A DNA stretch of 64,000 nucleotides from Lateolabrax maculatus (taxonomy: Eukaryota; Chordata; Actinopteri; Acropomatiformes; Lateolabracidae). The position numbers were made by a program, and so were the translations under genes. The notes under the pieces are model-generated. The model was given only the letters and a program-made list of their open reading frames with translations, ran no database searches and was not told the DNA's origin. Shown here piece after piece: positions 8,231-17,908 of the stretch (position 1 is its first letter; each line of letters starts with the position of its first letter). The stretch spans positions 24,980,501-25,044,500 of the forward strand of contig CM062209.1 of the NCBI GenBank assembly GCA_031216445.1, read 5' to 3'.

Positions 8231-8350
8231 AAGCTTACAGCACCCGGTATTCCCAGGCGGTCTCCCATCCAAGTACTAACCAGGCCCTACGCTGCTTAGC
8301 TTCCGAGATCGGACGAGATCGGGCGCGTTCAGGGTGGTGTGGCCGTAAGC
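8231..8350 (-). rRNA. rna5s: 5S rRNA, subtype B (representative)
   Basis: 120 nt on the minus strand. The 5' half is close to the usual vertebrate 5S, but the box A region reads AAGCAGCGTAGGG instead of AAGCAGGGTCGGG, in every B copy. Box C is intact. TATAAAAAG at -32 (8382-8374, minus) and a T5 terminator are present. Fixation of the box A change suggests either a silenced gene or a functional variant. Confidence 0.85.
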
Positions 8351-8969
8351 TGCAGCGCTGGGACCAAAACAGTCTTTTTATAGACGTGGATTAGCATCAT
8401 CGCGGCTATCTGTGTGTATTTCCGTCCATTGGGGACATTGACATATTTGTAAAAGTTCCAGGGCAAGGAGCTCTGATTACAGTCATACAATTTCCCCACA
8501 TGAATGAATGATAAAGACTGTTTATCGCAGCGCTGGAGTCTAATTAAGTATTTTTACCGTACATGAGTACACGTATGCTGCTTATCCTTCACTCGAATAT
8601 TTCGATTCCATGCTACCTACACTTCCTACTCCACCTCCTTTCAGAGGGAAATATTGGACTTTTTACTCCACTACGTTTGTGATTGTTATGGCCACAAGTC
8701 TGCAGATTTCGATTTTACATTTAAAACATGTGATGGTTTCATAAACTATGATGGAGCATAACACGTGGAAAGTTTATTTTCTTAAAAACATATCCCATAA
8801 TCATGTAGCGCTGAGAGGGGCCGCAGACTGTTGTAACGGCTCAGTTTTTGCTTCTAGCAACAGGATTTGTTTTGTTTCCTGACAATCTGCACTTTCTGCC
8901 CATATAGAGAGAATACCAAAACCTTATGTCACAGCATCTTCAAAGGGTCCGTTTGTCGCTGCTGCGACC
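8351..8969. repeat. 5S spacer between B and C
   Basis: Its first 280 bp (CATTGGGGACATTGACATATT...) have no counterpart in the A spacer; the rest is paralogous to it. It also recurs before every C in S1, S3 and S4. No gene seen. Confidence 0.6.
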
Positions 8970-9089
8970 GCTTACGGCCACACCACCCTGAACAAGCCCG
9001 ATCTCGTCCGATCTCGGAAGCCAAGCAGGGTCGGGCCTGCTTAGTACTTGGATGGGAGACTGCCTGGGAATACCGGGTGCTGTAAGCTT
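8970..9089 (+). rRNA. rna5s: 5S rRNA, subtype C (representative)
   Basis: 120 nt. CTGAACAAGCCCGATC, GAAGCCAAGCAGGGTCGGG, GCTTAGTAC and GGGAGACTGCC distinguish it. The run after the gene is T4, the minimum usually efficient for Pol III. Position -31 reads TTCAAAGGGT. Confidence 0.91.
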
Positions 9090-10063
9090 TTCCACTCCGT
9101 TACAAACATAGAGCATACATAGTATGCGCACCATCCCTTTGGATATCAAAAGAAACAAAGAAAAAACCAAGCGGTTTTGCACTCGAGGGCGCTATCAGAC
9201 CCTTTTGAGGAGTTACTTTAAAAACGGCAGAAGACCGCTGCCATGAAGTTGACTTAAACAGCGCAATCAGTAATCTGTTGAAGCAGGGCCACGGAAGCCA
9301 AAGACTACGTGGCGCCGTTCCTTTTTTCAAGGCAAACATGCTCTCAAGTCAGTCTGGACACACAAAAGTGATACGAACAACTCATGAAAGGTGAGCGAGT
9401 AATCAACAATTACAAAGCAAAGCTGGATCATACCAGTTTCCATTCGTCAACCTCGTTTCCACCTGGAATCACTGTTCCTCTTGTTGATGCGTTGGCCATT
9501 TGTCCTCATGATTGTCCATGTTGTTCCTGTTGACCCTTTAAATAATTCTGCTGTGTTTTTGACTGATCTAATTTGACCACAGATGAAGCATTTGGTGCTG
9601 TGTTATTAAAGTCACGGAACTTTAATGACTGGCATCACAACAAATGATCTCGGACCAGCCTTGTAGCGGTGCTCAGTATTCAGAGTTTAAATCCTTGCAC
9701 ATTAAGCGTTGACATTATTTTGTCTATTCCCTGTTTTGCTTTTTTGAAGGGATCATTTGTTAATAGAATGTGACTTTTTAATAATAACCTATTAATTGAT
9801 TTAAGCCCGCCACTTAAAGGGGAGGACCTGTGTTCCATGGAGCGGAAGCAGTACTGAACTGTTTTCACAGCCGTTGACAGCTCGCTCCGCTCGCGTGGAT
9901 GTGCGTCAATTGTCGGGTGTCACTGAATTAACTTTTTTCATGTGTATAATGAGAAATATCTCAGGCTATCTATAAAGTAATATAAAAGCAAAGTCATTAA
10001 TATTATTGCCACTTGTACCTTCTAATTGCCTTGTGTAGTTTTTACTTTGAGAGAAGAGAAAAA
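9090..10063. repeat. 5S spacer between C and D
   Basis: 974 bp between convergent C(+) and D(-). The end near 9339 (TTTTTTCAAGGCAAACATGC) is where the spacer is cut in all four S-to-M junctions and where S2 begins. The remainder shows no gene or recognisable repeat. Copies: 6436-7409, 53275-54248, 55929-56902, 58583-59556, 61227-62200. Confidence 0.55.
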
Positions 10064-10183
10064 ACACTTACAGCACCTGGTATTCCCAGGCGGTCTTCCA
10101 TCCAAGTACTAACCAGGCGCGACCCTGCTTAGCTTCCGAGATCGAACGAGATCGGGCGCCTTCAGGGTGGTGTGGCCGTAAGC
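10064..10183 (-). rRNA. rna5s: 5S rRNA, subtype D (representative)
   Basis: 120 nt on the minus strand, ending GCTGTAAGTG and then a T6 terminator. Box C is changed to TTGGATGGAAGACCGCC (GGAAGAC for GGGAGAC). TATAAAAAGG lies at -31. This copy also has GGCGCC for GGCGCG near the 5' end. Confidence 0.87.
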
Positions 10184-10629
10184 AAGAGCGCAGGGAACAA
10201 AAAGCCTTTTTATAGATGTGGATCGGCATCACGGCGGCTATCTTTGTGTATTTCTGCGTGCATTTCTGCCCTTCGCTTGAATGCGAAGGATAAGTCATTT
10301 CAGAGGGTAATACTGTACTTTTTACTCCACTACATTTGTGATTGTTATTGTGATAAGTTTGCAGATTCCGATTTTACATTGAAAAAACGTGATGGTTTCA
10401 TAGACTAGGATGCAGTATAATACATGAAAAGTTTGTTTTCTTAAAAACATATCCTATAATGATGTAACACTGACAGGGGCCGCAGACTGTCATAACGGCT
10501 CATTTTTTTTGTTATGGTAACAGGATTTGCTTTGTTTCCTGACACGCTACAGCTTCTACCCAGATAGAGAGAATACCAAAACCTTATGACACAGCATCTT
10601 TGAAGGGGCTGTTTGTCACGTCGGCGACC

Positions 10630-10749
10630 GCTTACGGCCACACCACCCTCAACGCGCTCGATCTCGTCCGATCTCGGAGGCCAAGCAGGGTCGGGCCTGG
10701 TTAGTACTTGGATGGGAGACCGCCTGGGAATACCAGGTGCTGTAAGCTT
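10630..10749 (+). rRNA. rna5s: 5S rRNA, subtype A
   Basis: Full length, identical to the representative. Confidence 0.93.
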
Positions 10750-10883
10750 TTTCCACTCCGTTTAAGAAGGTAGAGTGTACGTAGTGTGCACCCCGTCCCT
10801 TTGGATATCAAAAACAGCAAGCAGTTTTGCACCAGAGGGCGCCATCGACCACTTGGAGGACTGTATGAAACTAGAAAGAGAAA

Positions 10884-11003
10884 AAGCTTACAGCACCCGG
10901 TATTCCCAGGCGGTCTCCCATCCAAGTACTAACCAGGCCCTACGCTGCTTAGCTTCCGAGATCGGACGAGATCGGGCGCGTTCAGGGTGGTGTGGCCGTA
11001 AGC
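10884..11003 (-). rRNA. rna5s: 5S rRNA, subtype B
   Basis: Full length. Confidence 0.85.
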
Positions 11004-11632
11004 TGCAGCGCTGGGACCAAAACAGTCTTTTTATAGACGTGGATTAGCATCATCGCGGCTATCTGTGTGTATTTCCGTCCATTGGGGACATTGACATATT
11101 TGTAAAAGTTCCAGGGCAAGGAGCTCTGATTACAGTCATACAATTTCCCCACATGAATGAATGATAAAGACTGTTTATCGCAGCGCTGGAGTCTAATTAA
11201 GTATTTTTACCGTACATGAGTACACGTATGCTGCTTATCCTTCACTCGAATATTTCGATTCCATGCTACCTACACTTCCTACTCCACCTCCTTTCAGAGG
11301 GAAATATTGGACTTTTTACTCCACTACGTTTGTGATTGTTATGGCCACAAGTCTGCAGATTTCGATTTTACATTTAAAACATGTGATGGTTTCATAAACT
11401 ATGATGGAGCATAACACGTGGAAAGTTTATTTTCTTAAAAACATATCCCATAATCATGTAGCGCTGAGAGGGGCCGCAGACTGTTGTAACGGCTCAGTTT
11501 TTGCTTCTAGCAACAGGATTTGCTTTGTTTCCTGACACGCTACAGCTTCTACCCAGATAGAGAGAATACCAAAACCTTATGACACAGCATCTTTGAAGGG
11601 GCTGTTTGTCACGTCGGCGACCGCTTACGGCC

Positions 11633-11752
11633 ACACCACCCTCAACGCGCTCGATCTCGTCCGATCTCGGAGGCCAAGCAGGGTCGGGCCTTGTTAGTAC
11701 TTGGATGGGAGACCGCCTGGGAATACCAGGTGCTGTAAGCTTTTTCCACTCC
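11633..11752 (+). rRNA. rna5s: 5S rRNA, subtype A (in a recombined unit)
   Basis: Full length; GGGCCTTGTTAGTAC for GGGCCTGGTTAGTAC. It lies where a C gene is expected: the upstream spacer begins as the C spacer and switches to the A spacer near 11520. Confidence 0.9.
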
Positions 11753-11876
11753 GTTTAAAAAGGTAGAGTGTACGTAGTGTGCACCCCGTCCCTTTGGATA
11801 TCAAAAACAGCAAGCACTTTTGCACCAGAGGGCGCCATCGACCACTTGGAGGACTGTATGAAACTAGAAAGAGAAA

Positions 11877-11956
11877 AAGCTTACAGCACCCGGTATTCCC
11901 AGGCGGTCTCCCATCCAAGTACTAACCAGGCCCTACGCTGCTTAGCTTCCGAGATC
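11877..11956 (-). pseudogene. 5S rRNA subtype B, 5' third deleted
   Basis: 80 nt remain; the first 40 nt of the gene and its TATA-bearing flank are lost. The sequence passes from CCGAGATC straight to TAGATTGACATATT of the spacer. Confidence 0.85.
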
Positions 11957-12492
11957 TAGATTGACATATTTGTAAAAGTTCCAGGGCAAGGAGCTCTGAT
12001 TACAGTCATACAATTTCCCCACATGAATGAATGATAAAGACTGTTTATCGCAGCGCTGGAGTCTAATTAAGTATTTTTACCGTACATGAGTACACGTATG
12101 CTGCTTATCCTTCACTCGAATATTTCGATTCCATGCTACCTACACTTCCTACTCCACCTCCTTTCAGAGGGAAATATTGGACTTTTTACTCCACTACGTT
12201 TGTGATTGTTATGGCCACAAGTCTGCAGATTTCGATTTTACATTTAAAACATGTGATGGTTTCATAAACTATGATGGAGCATAACACGTGGAAAGTTTAT
12301 TTTCTTAAAAACATATCCCATAATCATGTAGCGCTGAGAGGGGCCGCAGACTGTTGTAACGGCTCAGTTTTTGCTTCTAGCAACAGGATTTGTTTTGTTT
12401 CCTGACAATCTGCACTTTCTGCCCATATAGAGAGAATACCAAAACCTTATGTCACAGCATCTTCAAAGGGTCCGTTTGTCGCTGCTGCGACC

Positions 12493-12612
12493 GCTTACGG
12501 CCACACCACCCTGAACAAGCCCGATCTCGTCCGATCTCGGAAGCCAAGCAGGGTCGGGCCTGCTTAGTACTTGGATGGGAGACTGCCTGGGAATACCGGG
12601 TGCTGTAAGCTT
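12493..12612 (+). rRNA. rna5s: 5S rRNA, subtype C
   Basis: Full length; the last 5S gene before M2. Confidence 0.91.
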
Positions 12613-12865
12613 TTCCACTCCGTTACAAACATAGAGCATACATAGTATGCGCACCATCCCTTTGGATATCAAAAGAAACAAAGAAAAAACCAAGCGGTTT
12701 TGCACTCGAGGGCGCTATCAGACCCTTTTGAGGAGTTACTTTAAAAACGGCAGAAGACCGCTGCCATGAAGTTGACTTAAACAGCGCAATCAGTAATCTG
12801 TTGAAGCAGGGCCACGGAAGCCAAAGACTACGTGGCGCCGTTCCTTTTTTCAAGGCAAACATGCT

Positions 12866-12913
12866 TTGGTTTCAATGCAGTAAGTGCTTTTTTGTTGGGG
12901 TAGTTTTGCTGAC
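12866..12913 (+). pseudogene. Type I hairpin lacking its 5' arm (S-M junction)
   Basis: The 3p sequence at 12881-12903 is intact, but upstream of about 12864 the sequence is 5S spacer (ends GGCAAACATGC). Without a complementary arm it should not be a Drosha substrate. Confidence 0.75.
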
Positions 12914-13182
12914 CTCTGCATCTTCAGGTGTGAGCTGTGTGCCATTTGAAAACTTCAGTAAGAGATACACTTAATTTGTAGTCACATTCTAGAATTGCAG
13001 GACAAGAAAATAGAATAATGCGGTTTGATGTTGGGGTTGGATTCCGTACTGAAGCCCTACATTCCCTAAACTAAATCTGCCTCTTTGTATTGCTTTTAAA
13101 CTACTGCTGATAAAACATCAACACACAACAAGCTTGACTATGGAGAAACTCTTAAGCGATGAAGATTGCCAACTGTAAGTCT

Positions 13183-13260
13183 GTCATATTGACCCAACTT
13201 GAGCATTGAGTTGTGTTTGAATACAGTTAAGAGCTACTTGTTGGGGCGGTTGTACATGAC
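13183..13260 (+). ncRNA. miR-430 precursor, type II, seed variant AAGAGC
   Basis: 3p at 13228-13250 reads UUAAGAGCUACUUG: one seed change, shared with 63458. Confidence 0.6.
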
Positions 13261-13306
13261 AAATGCTGCAGACTGTACCCGAAGACAGATTTCATTTGAA
13301 TTACAT

Positions 13307-13376
13307 TCAGATCACCTCAAATGGAGACACTAATGATTCTTGTGTTCATAAGTGCTTCTCTTTGGGGTTGTCTTGG
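13307..13376 (+). ncRNA. mir430c: miR-430c precursor, type III
   Basis: 3p at 13349-13371, identical to the representative; followed by type VII. Confidence 0.87.
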
Positions 13377-13450
13377 ATGTGAAAAGATTGAAGATGATTG
13401 AAATTCCTTCCAGAAAGCTGATTCAGAGACACATTTCAGTGAGAAGTGCA

Positions 13451-13516
13451 TTTCAACTTGAGCAACCCTCTGACTTCACTACCAAGAAAGTGCTATATAG
13501 TTGGGTTGTTAATCTT
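13451..13516 (+). ncRNA. miR-430-like precursor, type VII
   Basis: 3p at 13487-13510; reads GUUGGGUUGUU, one G short of the family GGGG. Confidence 0.45.
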
Positions 13517-13578
13517 GTTTGTTTATCAGTGCAATACTGTTTTTTTGCTCATAAAGGTCTAGATTTGGTCAATAATAG

Positions 13579-13648
13579 TACACTAACACAAACACTAACT
13601 TTGGTTTCAATGCAGTAAGTGCTTTTTTGTTGGGGTAGTTTTGCTGAC
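13579..13648 (+). ncRNA. mir430: miR-430 precursor, type I
   Basis: 3p at 13616-13638, seed intact; 5' arm begins TACACTAAC. Confidence 0.8.
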
Positions 13649-14001
13649 CTCTGCATCTTCAGGTGTGAGCTGTGTGCCATTTGAAAACTTCAGTAAGAGA
13701 TACACTTAATTTGTAGTCACATTCTAGAATTGCAGGACAAGAAAATAGAGTACTGCGCTTTGATGTTGGGGTTGGATTCCGTACTGAAGCCCTACATTCC
13801 CTAAACTAAAACTGCCTCTTTGTATTGCTTTAAACTACTGCTGATGAAACATCAACTGGACGCTGCCAATGAGGTGCATCAAGTAAAGTCTTCGGAGGGT
13901 AAGTGACCACTTATCAACTGCTAATGCCCTGCATGAATTTAAGATGATCCTCATCTGTTCATCAAGTACAAAGTCTTCCAGACAACACCATTGAAACTTC
14001 A

Positions 14002-14040
14002 TATAAAAGAGGCGGAGCTGGGTGGAAACGGCTGCATTCA
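14002..14040 (+). promoter_or_regulatory. TATA promoter module P1
   Basis: TATAAAAG at 14002, 161 nt before the type II hairpin at 14163. Confidence 0.6.
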
Positions 14041-14162
14041 GTATTTAAGGTGGACAAATCTCTGCAAGAAACACCACTTCCTCTGCAAGTGGGGCAGAAA
14101 AACAAGCAACACCTGGATTATGGAGAAACTCTTAGGCAACAAAGCTTGCCAACTGTAACTCT

Positions 14163-14240
14163 GTCATATTGACCCAACTTGAGCATTGAGTTGTGTTTGA
14201 ATACAGTTAAGTGCTACTTGTTGGGGCGGTTGTACATGAC
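14163..14240 (+). ncRNA. mir430: miR-430 precursor, type II
   Basis: 3p at 14208-14230. The upstream donor is mutated to GTAACT (14155). First hairpin of a full II-III-IV-V-III cassette. Confidence 0.82.
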
Positions 14241-14286
14241 AAATGCTGCAGACTGTAACTGAAGACAGATTTCATTTGAATTACAT

Positions 14287-14356
14287 TCAGATCACCTCAA
14301 ATGGAGACACTGATGATTCTTGTGTTCATAAGTGCTTCTCTTTGGGGTTGTCTTGG
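14287..14356 (+). ncRNA. mir430c: miR-430c precursor, type III
   Basis: 3p at 14329-14351; flanked by TCTTGGTTGTGAATTC, the version that precedes type IV. Confidence 0.87.
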
Positions 14357-14432
14357 TTGTGAATTCTTCAGCTAACATATAACTGGACAAATGCATCATT
14401 TTCACATGACTAACTAAATGCATTACTTGTCA

Positions 14433-14508
14433 CCAACACTACCAAAACAAGAGCACTGACTTGAATTGTGAATGCAGTAAGTGCTACTTGTTGGGGTAGT
14501 TTTGCTGA
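14433..14508 (+). ncRNA. mir430: miR-430 precursor, type IV (representative)
   Basis: This is the best-paired hairpin in the window. The 5' arm (CACTACCAAAACAAGAGCAC, 14438-14457) is almost the reverse complement of the 3' arm. The predicted 3p product at 14478-14500 begins UAAGUGCUACUUGUUGGGGU. It resembles the miR-430b group in its GUUGGGGUAG 3' end but has AAGUGC where zebrafish miR-430b has AAAUGC. The GTAAGT at the start of the 3p arm also looks like a splice donor. Type IV occurs 13 times, always between types III and V. Confidence 0.85.
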
Positions 14509-14607
14509 CCTCTGAAGTCCCAGGTTCCCTTCACATAATTCATCAGGATAGCAATTCTAGGTCAGCTCTTACTGGGTTAAGAATACATTTATTGTACCTC
14601 ATCAGTA

Positions 14608-14678
14608 TTCCCCTGACATGAGCATTGACTTGAAATTTGAATTCAGTAAGTGCTACTTGTTGGGGCAGTTTTAATTGA
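14608..14678 (+). ncRNA. mir430: miR-430 precursor, type V (representative)
   Basis: The predicted 3p product at 14647-14669 begins UAAGUGCUACUUGUUGGGGC. It differs from type IV only near its 3' end (CAG for TAG), so the two would share targets. The 5' arm (14612-14630, CTGACATGAGCATTGACTT) pairs less tightly than in type IV, with several G-U pairs. About 40 nt downstream a T-rich tract ending ATTACAG (14720) makes a good 3' splice site. There are 13 copies. Confidence 0.8.
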
Positions 14679-14729
14679 CAAAAGCAACTGAATGCATTGG
14701 TAGACCTTTTTTTATTACAGAAATCAGTC

Positions 14730-14799
14730 TCAGATAACTTCAAATGGAGACACTAATGATTCTTGTGTTCTCAAGTGCTTCTCTTTGGGGTTGTCTTGG
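14730..14799 (+). ncRNA. mir430c: miR-430c precursor, type III (post-acceptor version)
   Basis: 3p at 14772-14794 begins CAAGUGCUUCUCUUUGGGG: first base C instead of U, AAGUGC intact. Lies just 3' of the acceptor at 14720. Confidence 0.84.
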
Positions 14800-15053
14800 A
14801 TGTGAATTCTTCAGCTAACATATAACTGGACAAATGCATCATTTTTGTAGTCACATTCTAGAATTGCAGGAAAAGAAAATAGAGACCTGCGCTTTGAAGT
14901 TGGGGTTGGATTCCGTACTGAAGCCCTACATTCCCTAAACTAAATCTGCCTCTTTGTATTGCTTTAAACTACTGCTGATAAAACATCAACTGGACATGCA
15001 TCATCAACTGACGTGCATCAAGTAAAGTCTTTAAGATGATTTAAGATGATCCT

Positions 15054-15187
15054 CATCTGTTCATCAAGTACAATGACTTCCTTTGTTACCCTAGCATTGC
15101 CAACACCATTGAGACTTCATAAAAAAGAAGGCGGAGTTGGGTGGAAATGGATGCATTCAGTATTTAAAATGGACAAATCTCTGCAAG
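15054..15187 (+). promoter_or_regulatory. Degenerate promoter-like module P2 (representative of about 42)
   Basis: This is homologous to P1 from CATCTGTTCATCAAGTA to the CTGCAAG end, with CATAAAAAAG where P1 has CATATAAAAG, so the TATA box is weakened. Counting GGGTGGAAA cores gives about 57 P1 plus P2 modules in roughly 35 kb of M block. Type I or type VI usually follows directly after CTGCAAG. Whether P2 starts transcription is unknown. Confidence 0.45.
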
Positions 15188-15708
15188 AAACACCACTTCC
15201 TCTGCAAGTGGGGCACAAAGATGATGATCCTCATCTGTTCATCAAGTACAATGATTTCCTTTGTTAAAGTAACATGGCCAACACCATTGAAACTTCATAA
15301 AAAAGAAAGCAGAGTTGGGTGGAAATGGCTGCATTCAGTATTTAAGATGGACAAATCTCTGCAAGAATTTGTAGTCACATTCTAGAATTGCAGGACAAGA
15401 AAATAGAATAATGCGCTTTGATGTTGGGGTTGGATTCCGTACTGAAGCCATACAATCCCTAAACTAAATCTGCCTCTTTGTGTTGCTTTTAAACTACTGC
15501 TGATAAAACATCAGCTGGACACTGCCAATGACGTGCATCAAGTAAAGTCTTTAAGATGATTTAAGATGATCCTCATCTGTTCATCAAGTAGAATGACTTC
15601 CTTTTTTAACGTAGCATTGCCAACACCATTGAAACTTTATAAAAAAAGAAGGCGGAGTTGGGTGGAAATGGCTGCATTTAGTGTTTAAGATGGACAAATC
15701 TCTGCAAG

Positions 15709-15778
15709 TATCCTAACACAAACACTAACTTTGGTTTCAATGCAGTAAGTGCTTTTTTGTTGGGGTAGTTTTGCTGAC
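15709..15778 (+). ncRNA. mir430: miR-430 precursor, type I
   Basis: 3p at 15746-15768; fused directly to a promoter-like module. Confidence 0.8.
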
Positions 15779-16131
15779 CTCTGCATCTTCAGGTGTGAGC
15801 TGTGTGCCATTTGAAAACTTCAGTAAGAGATACACTTAATTTGTAGTCACATTCTAGAATTGCAGGACAAGAAAACAGAGTACTGCGCTTTGATGTTGGG
15901 GTTGGATTCCTTACTGAAGCCCTACATTCCCTAAACTAAATCTGCCTCTTTGTATTGCTTTAAACTACTGCTGATGAAACATCAACTGGACGCTGCCAAT
16001 GAGGTGCATCAAGTAAAGTCTTCGGAGGGTAAGTGACCACTTATCAACTGCTAATGCCCTGCATGAATTTAAGATGATCCTCATCTGTTCATCAAGTACA
16101 AAGTCTTCCAGACAACACCATTGAAACTTCA

Positions 16132-16170
16132 TATAAAAGAGGCGGAGCTGGGTGGAAACGGCTGCATTCA
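16132..16170 (+). promoter_or_regulatory. TATA promoter module P1
   Basis: TATAAAAG at 16132, 161 nt before type II at 16293. Confidence 0.6.
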
Positions 16171-16292
16171 GTATTTAAGGTGGACAAATCTCTGCAAGAA
16201 ACACCACTTCCTCTGCAAGTGGGGCAGAAAAACAAGCAACACCTGGATTATGGAGAAACTCTTAGGCAACAAAGCTTGCCAACTGTAACTCT

Positions 16293-16370
16293 GTCATATT
16301 GACCCAACTTGAGCATTGAGTTGTGTTTGAATACAGTTAAGTGCTACTTGTTGGGGCGGTTGTACATGAC
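16293..16370 (+). ncRNA. mir430: miR-430 precursor, type II
   Basis: 3p at 16338-16360. Donor mutated (GTAACT), as in the 14163 copy 2130 bp upstream. Confidence 0.82.
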
Positions 16371-16416
16371 AAATGCTGCAGACTGTAACTGAAGACAGAT
16401 TTCATTTGAATTACAT

Positions 16417-16486
16417 TCAGATCACCTCAAATGGAGACACTGATGATTCTTGTGTTCATAAGTGCTTCTCTTTGGGGTTGTCTTGG
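16417..16486 (+). ncRNA. mir430c: miR-430c precursor, type III
   Basis: 3p at 16459-16481, identical to the representative. Confidence 0.87.
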
Positions 16487-16562
16487 TTGTGAATTCTTCA
16501 GCTAACATATAACTGGACAAATGCATCATTTTCACATGACTAACTAAATGCATTACTTGTCA

Positions 16563-16638
16563 CCAACACTACCAAAACAAGAGCACTGACTTGAATTGTG
16601 AATGCAGTAAGTGCTACTTTTTGGGGTAGTTTTGCTGA
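16563..16638 (+). ncRNA. mir430: miR-430 precursor, type IV
   Basis: 3p at 16608-16630; CUACUUUUUGGGG where others read CUACUUGUUGGGG. Seed intact. Confidence 0.83.
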
Positions 16639-16737
16639 CCTCTGAAGTCCCAGGTTCACTTCACATAATTCATCAGGATAGCAATTCTAGGTCAGCTCTT
16701 ACTGGGTTAAGAATACATTTATTGTACCTCATCAGTA

Positions 16738-16808
16738 TTCCCCTGACATGAGCATTGACTTGAAATTTGAATTCAGTAAGTGCTACTTGTTGGGGCAGTT
16801 TTAATTGA
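16738..16808 (+). ncRNA. mir430: miR-430 precursor, type V
   Basis: 3p at 16777-16799, identical to the representative. Confidence 0.8.
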
Positions 16809-16859
16809 CAAAAGCAACTGAATGCATTGGTAGACCTTTTTTTATTACAGAAATCAGTC

Positions 16860-16929
16860 TCAGATAACTTCAAATGGAGACACTAATGATTCTTGTGTTC
16901 TCAAGTGCTTCTCTTTGGGGTTGTCTTGG
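16860..16929 (+). ncRNA. mir430c: miR-430c precursor, type III (post-acceptor version)
   Basis: 3p at 16902-16924, with the CAAGUGC start as at 14772. Confidence 0.84.
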
Positions 16930-17838
16930 ATGTGAATTCTTCAGCTAACATATAACTGGACAAATGCATCATTTTTGTAGTCACATTCTAGAATTGCAGG
17001 AAAAGAAAATAGAGACCTGCGCTTTGAAGTTGGGGTTGGATTCCGTACTGAAGCCCTACATTCCCTAAACTAAATCTGCCTCTTTGTATTGCTTTAAACT
17101 ACTGCTGATAAAACATCAACTGGACATGCATCATCAACTGACGTGCATCAAGTAAAGTCTTTAAGATGATTTAAGATGATCCTCATCTGTTCATCAAGTA
17201 CAATGACTTCCTTTGTTACCCTAGCATTGCCAACACCATTGAGACTTCATAAAAAAGAAGGCGGAGTTGGGTGGAAATGGATGCATTCAGTATTTAAGAT
17301 GGACAAATCTCTGCAAGAAACACCACTTCCTCTGCAAGTGGGGCACAAAGATGATGATCCTCATCTGTTCATCAAGTACAATGATTTCCTTTGTTAAAGT
17401 AACATGGCCAACACCATTGAAACTTCATAAAAAAGAAAGCAGAGTTGGGTGGAAATGGCTGCATTCAGTATTTAAGATGGACAAATCTCTGCAAGAATTT
17501 GTAGTCACATTCTAGAATTGCAGGACAAGAAAATAGAATAATGCGCTTTGATGTTGGGGTTGGATTCCGTACTGAAGCCATACAATCCCTAAACTAAATC
17601 TGCCTCTTTGTGTTGCTTTTAAACTACTGCTGATAAAACATCAGCTGGACACTGCCAATGACGTGCATCAAGTAAAGTCTTTAAGATGATTTAAGATGAT
17701 CCTCATCTGTTCATCAAGTAGAATGACTTCCTTTTTTAACGTAGCATTGCCAACACCATTGAAACTTTATAAAAAAAGAAGGCGGAGTTGGGTGGAAATG
17801 GCTGCATTTAGTGTTTAAGATGGACAAATCTCTGCAAG

Positions 17839-17908
17839 TATCCTAACACAAACACTAACTTTGGTTTCAATGCAGTAAGTGCTTTTTTGTTGGGGTAGTT
17901 TTGCTGAC
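17839..17908 (+). ncRNA. mir430: miR-430 precursor, type I
   Basis: 3p at 17876-17898, seed intact. Confidence 0.8.

Larger units (their letters stand above)
4931..12863. repeat. 5S rDNA block S1
   Basis: Higher-order units at 4933-7576 (2644 bp), 7577-10230 (2654 bp) and a rearranged third unit to 12863. Each full unit holds A(+), B(-), C(+), D(-). The third unit has A-B-A-B(truncated)-C and lacks D and its spacer. Confidence 0.9.

Noticed and set aside
13500..13560. CAGTGCAATACTG, resembling the start of miR-130/301
   Set aside because: Only the first eight bases match and I could not find a paired arm.
14391..14400. CAAATGCAT as an Oct4/Pou5f3 octamer
   Set aside because: It does not match ATGCAAAT or its reverse complement closely enough to claim a binding site.
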